Shown here in pieces: positions 57,143 to 64,000 of a DNA stretch of 64,000 nucleotides. A program made the position numbers and the translations under genes. This DNA is from Catellatospora vulcania. Lineage in GTDB: Bacteria > Actinomycetota > Actinomycetes > Mycobacteriales > Micromonosporaceae. Below the pieces are notes generated by a model that had not been told where the DNA came from, ran no database searches, and saw nothing but the letters and a program-made list of their open reading frames with translations. The DNA lies in contig NZ_WARX01000006.1 of NCBI RefSeq assembly GCF_009720385.1, positions 372,001 to 436,000 on the forward strand, given 5' to 3'. How positions within the stretch are numbered: position 1 is the first letter of the stretch; each line of letters opens with the position of its first letter.

Positions 57143-58465
57143 TCACCAGTCGGAGTTGGACGCGCCCAGGCCGAGGCGGATCTGGTCGAACAGGTTGCCG
57201 TCGTTGTCGTCGGTGAAGGTCAGGGCGATCTCGCCCCAACCGGAGACGGCCACGGCGGGCTGGTCCTGTCGGCCGGTGGTGATGTCGGTGTAGAACTGCG
57301 CGGTCAGGCGGCCGGCGGTGGTGCCGTCGGGGTTGAAGCCGCGCGCCCAGACGTCGCCGCCGTTGGCCGGGATCGACCAGCCGACGACCACGTTGGCCTG
57401 GTCGTCGATACCGGTGGAGGGTGCGGTCGCGCCCGGCTGCGGGGACACCTCGACGTCGGCGTGGCGGGCCGTGCCGGTCGAGGTGAACGAGCGCGTCCAC
57501 ACGGTCGGGGCTCCGGTGTGGTCGGACTCCCAGGCCACCGTGAACTCGCCGGTGACGTTCGCCGCCACGGACGCGTTGCGCTGCTGGCCGGCGGTGGTGG
57601 CGTTGGCGGTGCGCCGGGACAGGGTCACCGCACCGTTGGCTTTGGCGAGCCGGACGAGGCCGATGTTGTCGGAGCCGTTGGCGTCGCCGTCCTCGTTCCA
57701 CACGACGGTCGCGTCGCCCGCGGCGGACACCGCCACGTCGGGCCGGTGGTGCGCGCCGGTGGTCTGGCTCGCGGTCACCTCGTACGCCTTGGTGGTCACG
57801 TTGGTGAACCCGGATGCCTTGACCGTGGCCGGGCTCGGGTCCTGGATGTCCTCCCAGACCACGGTGAACGCGACCGCGCTCGGGCTGCCCGGCGTGCCGT
57901 CGGGGTCGACCGCGACCGCGGGCAGGATCTGCTGGCCGGTGGCCGAGGCGTTGGCGTTGCCGGAGCCCAGCACCGTGCCGGCCGGGGACACCACGCGGTA
58001 GGGGATGTTGTAGAAGCCGTTGCCGTCGGGGTCGTCGGCCCAGACCACCACGGCGTTGCCCTTGTCGTCGAGGCCGACGTCGGGCGACAGGTGCCGCCAG
58101 GCGGCGCCGGCGGTGCCGCCCGCGGAGAGCTTCAGCTCGTACAGGGCGACGCCGTCGCGGAACAGGCGCAGGAAGATCTCGGTGTGGGCGGCGTCCTCGG
58201 GGGCGGTGGTGTCGCGGTCGTCCTCCCAGACCACGGCGACGTGGCCGGACCGGTTGGTGGCCACGGCGGAGACGTCCTGGTCACCGGATGCGGTGCTGTT
58301 GGCGGTGGTCCAGGTGACCGAGGCCGGCGTCAGCGCGGCCATGGCGCGCACGGCGGACACCGGCAGGCCGGCGGCGAGCGGTGCCGCGGCTGGCGCCGGG
58401 GCGGCGACGGCGGCCGCGACCAGCGCCGCCGTCGCGGACAGGGCCAGGGTGGTGAGGGACTTCAT
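57143..58465 (-). CDS. secreted repeat (propeller-like) protein linked to PhoD
   Basis: 440 residues, Sec signal (KSLTTLALSATAALVAAAVAAPAPAAA). The mature part has recurrent units of about 55-60 residues with VxVVWEDD-type strands: HVAVVWEDDRD, NAVVVWADDPDGNG, FTVVWEDIQDP, DATVVWNEDGDANGSDN, FTVAWESDHTGAP and VVVGWSIPANGGDV, suggestive of a beta-propeller with acidic, possibly calcium-binding loops. No enzyme motif is seen. The AGGAG ribosome site overlaps the PhoD stop, nine bases upstream of ATG 58465, so the two are made from one mRNA. A partner or anchor for the phosphatase is a possible role. Confidence 0.72.
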   Translation of the reverse strand: MKSLTTLALSATAALVAAAVAAPAPAAAPLAAGLPVSAVRAMAALTPASVTWTTANSTASGDQDVSAVATNRSGHVAVVWEDDRDTTAPEDAAHTEIFLRLFRDGVALYELKLSAGGTAGAAWRHLSPDVGLDDKGNAVVVWADDPDGNGFYNIPYRVVSPAGTVLGSGNANASATGQQILPAVAVDPDGTPGSPSAVAFTVVWEDIQDPSPATVKASGFTNVTTKAYEVTASQTTGAHHRPDVAVSAAGDATVVWNEDGDANGSDNIGLVRLAKANGAVTLSRRTANATTAGQQRNASVAANVTGEFTVAWESDHTGAPTVWTRSFTSTGTARHADVEVSPQPGATAPSTGIDDQANVVVGWSIPANGGDVWARGFNPDGTTAGRLTAQFYTDITTGRQDQPAVAVSGWGEIALTFTDDNDGNLFDQIRLGLGASNSDW

Positions 58466-58474
58466 GTGTTTCTC

Positions 58475-59998
58475 CTAGACCTGCGTCAGGCCGGGCAGGC
58501 CGTCCTGGATGACGTACGAGCGCAGCGTGGACACCGCGGCCCCGTGCTCGGTGACCGCGCCGACCGCGCGGAAATCGGCGCGGACCTGCGCCTGGCTGAT
58601 GGTGGTGCGGACGTAGCCGCGCCGGTCGGAGTAGAACTTCAGGTGCGGGTTGACGGCCGCGTTCGGGATGGTCGTGGTGGCGCTGCCGTCGCCGCCGGAG
58701 CTGATCGACGTGCAGACCAGCTCGGTGCCGATGGTCGCCGAGTTCGGGTCGGCGTAGTCGGCCTTGAGGTTGTTCGCCCAGGACTTGTGCACGTCACCGG
58801 TGAGCACCAGCGGGTTGCGCACGCTCCGGTCGAGCCAGCCCTGCTGGATACGGGCCCGCGAGCCGCGGTAGCCGTCCCAGGCGTCCATGCTGGAGGCTCC
58901 GGCCGCGTCGAACTGCCGGGCGAAGAACACCTGCTGACCGAGGATGTCCCAGGTGCCGTAATGCTGGGCGAGGCCGTCGAGCAGCCATGCCTCCTGCGCC
59001 GCGCCGGTGAGGCTGCGGGTGGGCAGGTCGGCGTCGGCGCACACCTTCCAGCCGTCGCCGCAGGCCTGGTCGTCGCGGAACTGGCGGGTGTCGAGCATGT
59101 GGAAGGTGGCCAGCCTGCCCCACCGGACACGGCGGTACAGCGGGATGCTGTTGCCGTTGGGCGTCGAGGCCGGGCGCAGCGGCATGTTCTCGTAGTAGGC
59201 GCGGTACGCCGCGGTGCGCCGGGCGGTCCACTGGGCCGCGGTCAGCGCCGGGGAGCTGTCGGCGCGCACGTTGGTGGCGTAGTTGTTCTCGACCTCGTGG
59301 TCGTCGGGCACCACCAGCCAGGGGGCTGCGGCGTGCGCGGCCTGCAGGTCGGGGTCGGTCTTGTACAGCGCGTACCGGCGGCGGTAGTCGGCCAGCGAGA
59401 CGATCTCCGCGCCGACGTGCTCGCGCACCGAGCCGGCCGTCGCCCCGCCCTCGTAGATGTAGTCGCCCAGGTGCAGCACCAGCCCGGGGCTGTCCTCGGC
59501 CAGGCGGCGGTACGCGGTGAAGTAGCCCGCCTGCCAGTTCGAGCAGGATGCGAACGCCATCACCAGGTCGCGGCCGAAGGCGGTCGGGGCCGGCGCGGTG
59601 CGGGTGCGCCCGACCGGCGAGATGTGGCCCTGCGCCCGGAAGCGGTAGTAGTAGTCGGCGTCGGCGGCCAGGCCGCCGGCGATCACGTGCACCGAGTGCG
59701 CGTCGGCGTAGCGGGCGGTGACCGAGCCGGAGGCGGCCAGCGAGCTGAACGAGCTGCTGGTGGAGACCTGCCATTCGACGACGACGTCGGCGTTGGCCAT
59801 GCCGCCCTGGCCGTCGGCGTTGAGCGGCGTCGGCGCGAGGCGCGTCCACAGCACGACGCTGTCGGACTCGGGGTCGCCCGAGGCCACGCCGAGCTTGAAC
59901 GGGTACGGGGCGGCCGCGAAGGCGCTCGCGCCGGTGAGCGCGGTCCCCGCGATCGCGAGTCCGCCGAGGACGAACGTACGGCGATGGAGTGATCTCAT
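58475..59998 (-). CDS. phoD: PhoD-family alkaline phosphatase
   Basis: Exported metallophosphatase of 507 residues acting on phosphomonoesters/diesters. Tat signal RSLHRRTFVLGGLAIAGTALTGASAFAA, an FnIII-like N-terminal domain (LGVASGDPESDSVVLWTRL), then PhoD motifs: FASCSNWQAGYFTAYRRLAE, LVLHLGDYIYEGG, VPDDHEVENNYA, RQFDAAG and LVLTGDVHKSW metal-binding Asp/His. ATG 59998 begins the Tat signal; the in-frame start 60052 is discarded. PHO-box-like GTTCA repeats lie upstream. Coupled to a secreted repeat protein. Confidence 0.92.
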   Translation of the reverse strand: MRSLHRRTFVLGGLAIAGTALTGASAFAAAPYPFKLGVASGDPESDSVVLWTRLAPTPLNADGQGGMANADVVVEWQVSTSSSFSSLAASGSVTARYADAHSVHVIAGGLAADADYYYRFRAQGHISPVGRTRTAPAPTAFGRDLVMAFASCSNWQAGYFTAYRRLAEDSPGLVLHLGDYIYEGGATAGSVREHVGAEIVSLADYRRRYALYKTDPDLQAAHAAAPWLVVPDDHEVENNYATNVRADSSPALTAAQWTARRTAAYRAYYENMPLRPASTPNGNSIPLYRRVRWGRLATFHMLDTRQFRDDQACGDGWKVCADADLPTRSLTGAAQEAWLLDGLAQHYGTWDILGQQVFFARQFDAAGASSMDAWDGYRGSRARIQQGWLDRSVRNPLVLTGDVHKSWANNLKADYADPNSATIGTELVCTSISSGGDGSATTTIPNAAVNPHLKFYSDRRGYVRTTISQAQVRADFRAVGAVTEHGAAVSTLRSYVIQDGLPGLTQV

Positions 59999-60016
59999 GC
60001 GCGGGACATTCACCGA

Positions 60017-60049
60017 CGATGATGAACGTGATCCGTTGGGTGGTTGAAC
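60017..60049 (-). promoter_or_regulatory. possible PHO box upstream of phoD
   Basis: On the minus strand GTTCA elements occur 22 bases apart (60049 and 60027), i.e. two 11-base units, with weaker units between. Less regular than the site before the PhoX gene. Confidence 0.35.
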
Positions 60050-60167
60050 CACGGATTACGGGCGGCCGTCACTCCGTCGTGTCATGTCGTGCTGTCCGAC
60101 CCTTCTGCGAGGATGCTGCGTGGACTGACCACAAACCGGCGAACCATGACGATCAAGGAGGATTCGA

Positions 60168-60575
60168 ATGGCGTCCCGACTCAACCCGTACATCAGCTTC
60201 AACGGCAACGCCCGTGAGGCGATGGAGTTCTACCAGGGCATTCTCGGCGGCAACCTGACGATGAGCACCTTCGGCGAGTTCGGCGACAAGGACGCGCCAT
60301 ACGCCGACCAGATCATGCACGCGATGCTGGAGTCCGACGCCGGCTACACGCTGATGGCCTCGGACACCCCGCCCGGCATGGCCTACCACCCCGGCGACAA
60401 CATCACGGTCAGCCTCAGCGGCGACGACGGCGACCTGCTGCGCGGCTACTGGGAGAAGCTGACCGAGGGCGGCGCCGTCGGCGTGCCGCTGGAGAAGCAG
60501 ATGTGGGGCGACGAGTTCGGCGCCCTGAAGGACCGCTTCGGCGTCAACTGGATGGTCAACATCGCCGGCTCCTGA
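60168..60575 (+). CDS. PhnB-like VOC-fold protein
   Basis: 135 residues of the PhnB/glyoxalase-like VOC family. RLNPYISFNGNAREAMEFYQGILGGNLTMSTFGEFG is the family N-terminus, and the C-terminal VPLEKQMWGDEFGALKDRFGVNWMVNI is diagnostic. The two beta-alpha-beta-beta-beta modules form a dimeric barrel; no substrate is known, and phosphonate involvement in the name is historical. AAGGAGG precedes ATG 60168. Ends in a long terminator. Confidence 0.9.
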   Translation: MASRLNPYISFNGNAREAMEFYQGILGGNLTMSTFGEFGDKDAPYADQIMHAMLESDAGYTLMASDTPPGMAYHPGDNITVSLSGDDGDLLRGYWEKLTEGGAVGVPLEKQMWGDEFGALKDRFGVNWMVNIAGS

Positions 60576-60588
60576 GCCCGTGTTTCAC

Positions 60589-60634
60589 AAGGCGCAGGCC
60601 GACCCGGTGAACGCACCGGATCGGCCTGCGCCTT
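60589..60634. terminator. long hairpin terminator between convergent genes
   Basis: 21-base arms (60589-60609 with 60614-60634) with one mismatch, 4-base loop. Shared by the PhnB-like gene and the ABC permease gene. Confidence 0.85.
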
Positions 60635-60644
60635 CGGGTCGGGA

Positions 60645-61358
60645 TCAGCTGGTCTCGCCCGCGACCGAGAACGAGCGCAGCCGCTGGGTGGCCAGCCAGG
60701 TGCCGACCACCGTGAAGACGACCGTCATCACCGCGGCGACGGCGGTCGAGACCGTGGTCGCGAACAGCGACGACCCGGACACCTCGGCGGCGAACTTGAT
60801 GACGAAGTGCTGCACCGACACGGTGCGGGTGCCCGTGACCAGGTTGCTGAGCAGTCCCTCCCAGATCACCACATAGAGCAGGCCGACGAGCACCGGCCGC
60901 CGGGTGACCACGCTCAGCGCCAGGAACAGCGCGCTGTAGGCGATCGCACCGGCCACGCAGGCCGCGGCGAACCCGAGCCCCAGCTTGACGCCGCCGACCA
61001 TGGCGGCGGCGACGAACATCGGGACCGCGACCGTCACCGCGCTCACGGTCGCGGCGACGACCAGCTTGGACAGGATGATCCGGCTGCGCGGGATGGGCTT
61101 GGTGAGGATGTGCACCACGGTGCCGTCGTCGATCTCCGAGCCGAGCACACCGGTGCCGACGATCAGCGACACCAGCGGCAGGATCACGGCGACCCCGAGG
61201 CCGAGCAGGACACCGTCGATGAGGTCTGCGGCCGGGGCGTCGAAGGCCAGCCCGACCGCGGTGACCCCGATCAGGATGAGAGGCATGGGCAGCAGCAGCC
61301 AGGACCGGCGGCGGCCGAGCAGGCCGCGGGCGGTGATCCAGGCGATGGTCATGTTCAA
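60645..61358 (-). CDS. ABC transporter permease (ABC-2 type), last gene of the export operon
   Basis: 237-residue membrane protein with six hydrophobic helices (LLLPMPLILIGVTAVGLAF onward to TAVAAVMTVVFTVVGTWLA). The loop after the second helix, GSEIDDGTVVHILTKPIPRSRIILSKLVV, is the ABC-2/NosY-like signature. The TTG at 61358 has GGGAG at seven bases and so beats ATG 61352, which is in the same frame. With the ATPase at 61370 it probably forms one exporter; cargo unknown. Confidence 0.83.
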   Translation of the reverse strand: MNMTIAWITARGLLGRRRSWLLLPMPLILIGVTAVGLAFDAPAADLIDGVLLGLGVAVILPLVSLIVGTGVLGSEIDDGTVVHILTKPIPRSRIILSKLVVAATVSAVTVAVPMFVAAAMVGGVKLGLGFAAACVAGAIAYSALFLALSVVTRRPVLVGLLYVVIWEGLLSNLVTGTRTVSVQHFVIKFAAEVSGSSLFATTVSTAVAAVMTVVFTVVGTWLATQRLRSFSVAGETS

Positions 61359-61369
61359 CGCGGTGCTCC

Positions 61370-62277
<908 letters not shown>

Positions 62278-62281
<4 letters not shown>

Positions 62282-63129
62282 AGGGAAACCTTCCGGTAGC
62301 GCAGCACGAGCAGCGAGGTGCAGCCGGCCACGAGCAGCAACGTCACCAGGCCGTACACCGGCCCGTACGGTCCGACCTCGAGGGACGTGCCGTACAGCCA
62401 CTGGCGTACGCCCTCGGGCAGCAGGAACGGGCTGAACATCGGGGCGATCTGGGCCATCGGCCCGTCGCCGCCGAGCGCCATCAGCAGGCCGACGACCGGC
62501 GAGGTGACCATGAAGACGACCACGATCGCGCCCGCGGCGAACGCGCGGCGGCTGGCGATCGAGGCGATCAGCACCGCGAGACTGCTGAAGATCAGGGCGT
62601 ACACGGCGGAGACGACCCAGCCGCCGAGCAGCCCGCGGGCCTCGGCTGCGACACCGGAGGCGTCGGCGGCGGTGAACGCCGAACCCAGGAAGATCAGCGT
62701 CTGTGGTCCGGCCAGCAGCAGCCACACCGCCACGACCAGCGCGGCGAGCTTGGCCAGCGCGTAGTCCGAGCGCCGGATGGGCCGCGAGAAGTACAGCGGC
62801 AGGGTCTGGTTGCGCAGGTCCCGGGAGACCAGCTCCGGCGCGACGACGGCGAGGAACACCATGGCCACCACGCTGATCGTCGAGGGCAGCTGCTGGTAGG
62901 TCAGCACCATCTCCCCGGTCTGCGACTTGATCGCGACCACGACGACGGCCAGCGCGGACACCATGCCGATCACGATCCACGGGAAGATCTTGGCCTTGGC
63001 GCTGCGGCCCAGCCCGAACGCGACCCGCAGGCCGTGCTCGAACAGCGAGCGGGCGGCGTAGCCGCGGCCCAGCCGGGTGCCGGTGTAGCGCTGGTAGCCG
63101 ATGTCGTGGATGACACTCTGGTCAGACAT
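62278..63129 (-). CDS. ABC transporter permease (ABC-2 type)
   Basis: 283 residues, six hydrophobic helices. The N-terminal MSDQSVIHDIGYQRYTGTRLGRGYAARSLFEHGLRVAFGLGRSAKAKI is a well conserved start of actinobacterial ABC-2 permeases, and VAPELVSRDLRNQTLPLYFSRPIRRSDYALAKLAAL is the gating-loop signature. The start overlaps the end of the upstream ATPase by eight bases; the stop overlaps the next ATPase start. The operon thus alternates ATPase-permease-ATPase-permease. Confidence 0.88.
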
Positions 63130-64000
63130 GGCTCACCTCCAGAGACGGGGTCGGGACGGCGGTGGAGAACAGCTCGGCCACCCGGTGGCGGCGCTGGTCG
63201 AGGCGGTGCAGCGGCAGGTCCAGCTCGGCGACGGTACGCAGCACCAGGTCGTAGGTGGCCTCCTCGGTCAGCGGCACCAGCAGCATCCGGCCCTCCGCGG
63301 TGGCGGTCAGCCCCCGCTGCGCCAGCGCCGCCGACAGCTGCTCGGTGCCCTCGGCGACCTCGATGGCCAGCACGTCGGTGCCGGTGGTCATCGCGTCGAT
63401 CCGGTCGGCGCGCAGCAGCCGCCCGCCCTCGATCGCGATCAGCGAGTCGCAGATCCGCTCGATCTCGCCGAGCAGGTGCGAGCAGACCACCACGGAGATG
63501 CCGAACTCGGTGCCGATGCGGTGGATCAGCGTCAGCATCGCGTCGCGTCCGGCCGGGTCCAGGCCGTTGGTCGGCTCGTCGAGCAGCAGCAGGTCCGGGT
63601 CGTGCACCAGGGCCTGGGCCAGCTTCACGCGCTGCTTCATGCCGGTGGAGTAGCCGCCGATCTGGCGGTAGCGCTCCTCGTACAGCCCGACGTGGCGCAG
63701 CGCCTCGGAGGCGCGCTCGCGGGCGACGGTGCGCGGCAGGCCGGTCATCCGGCCCATGTGCGTCACGAACTCCGCGGCGATCATGTCCGGCGGCAGGCAG
63801 TCGTGCTCGGGCATGTAGCCGACGCGGGCGCGCACCTGCTCACCGGCGGTGGTCGGGTCCAGGCCGAGCACCTCCACCCGGCCGCTGGTCGGCGTCAGCA
63901 GCCCGAGCAGGGTTTTTATCATCGTGGACTTGCCGGCGCCGTTGGCGCCGACCAGGCCGATGATGCCCGGTTCGACGGACAGGGTCAGGTCGGACAGGGC
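63122..64000 (-). CDS. ABC transporter ATP-binding protein, N-terminus beyond the window
   Basis: At least 292 residues visible; the frame is open to base 64000, so the start is missing. Walker A GANGAGKSTMIKTLLG near 63925-63950, Q-loop RVGYMPEHDCLPP, signature YSTGMKQRVKLAQALVHD, Walker B LLLLDEPTNGLDPAG, H-loop CSHLLGEIE, then a regulatory tail. About 30 residues are likely missing. First visible gene of the four-gene export operon. Confidence 0.92.
   Translation of the reverse strand, partial: ALSDLTLSVEPGIIGLVGANGAGKSTMIKTLLGLLTPTSGRVEVLGLDPTTAGEQVRARVGYMPEHDCLPPDMIAAEFVTHMGRMTGLPRTVARERASEALRHVGLYEERYRQIGGYSTGMKQRVKLAQALVHDPDLLLLDEPTNGLDPAGRDAMLTLIHRIGTEFGISVVVCSHLLGEIERICDSLIAIEGGRLLRADRIDAMTTGTDVLAIEVAEGTEQLSAALAQRGLTATAEGRMLLVPLTEEATYDLVLRTVAELDLPLHRLDQRRHRVAELFSTAVPTPSLEVSHV

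Noticed and set aside
57461-59992. An 843-residue plus-strand open frame
   Set aside because: Shadow antisense to phoD and its partner, which both have signal peptides and motifs.

Overview
The window is high-G+C DNA with densely packed, often ATGA/GTGA-overlapping genes, many GTG starts, Tat-type and Sec-type secreted polysaccharide hydrolases with CBM2 and beta-trefoil lectin modules, SigB-like regulation and LacI-type sugar repressors. This points to a soil actinomycete, most likely of the family Micromonosporaceae (inference from gene style; no rRNA or marker gene is present).

Region 1 (1-13511) is an arabinose locus. It holds the 3' end of ribulokinase, araD, a sugar ABC importer (binding protein, dual ATPase, two permeases) and araA, closed by an 18-bp-stem hairpin. 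Two nearly identical LacI-type repressor genes flank a secreted GH127-type beta-L-arabinofuranosidase carrying two beta-trefoil domains. The first repressor runs into a 78-nt tract that is 72 nt C, where its 3' end is lost; this may be an assembly artefact.

Region 2 (13516-30047) is mixed housekeeping and accessory DNA: two GNAT acetyltransferases, a DUF2855 protein, a YdeI-like protein, a methyltransferase, a secreted clan GH-A glycosidase with CBM2 and a CebR-like operator, a secreted triple-repeat protein of unknown function, a divergent MFS exporter/TetR pair with three operator sites, a DoxX-like protein, a SigB/SigF-type sigma factor, a HisD-like/SDR dehydrogenase pair with a 14-bp inverted-repeat operator, and a HEAT-repeat protein.

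Region 3 (30044-41107) is a stress-signalling island. One translationally coupled operon encodes RsbR-RsbS-RsbT, an RsbX/SpoIIE-like phosphatase, a soluble hybrid kinase, a response regulator-PP2C fusion and a STAS antagonist. Beside it are CsbD, an RsbW-like kinase, a DUF1232 protein and an MscS-like protein, several preceded by GTTT-N15-GGG-type (SigB-like) promoter candidates. A serine hydrolase and a secreted GH43 endo-arabinanase sit between them.

Region 4 (41274-48495) has a PhoX-type phosphatase behind a PHO-box-like direct repeat, a PQQ-type propeller, an NAD epimerase, a polysaccharide-lyase/FG-GAP fusion and a GH18 chitinase with a ricin-type lectin domain.

Region 5 (48795-56362) carries the uncharacterised STM4015-4014-4013-4012-4011 gene set (LRR protein, ATP-grasp-like protein, sulfatase-fold hydrolase, two radical SAM enzymes). 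It is interrupted by a GC-rich hairpin block and followed by a convergent DUF6745 gene, a small protein and a HAD phosphatase. This set is the best candidate for an undescribed system.

Region 6 (56576-64000) has a small membrane protein whose C-terminus is encoded by a dispersed palindromic repeat, a PhoD phosphatase with a secreted partner, a PhnB-like protein, and a four-gene ABC export operon cut by the window end. Two families of dispersed palindromic elements, each with two copies, lie between genes.
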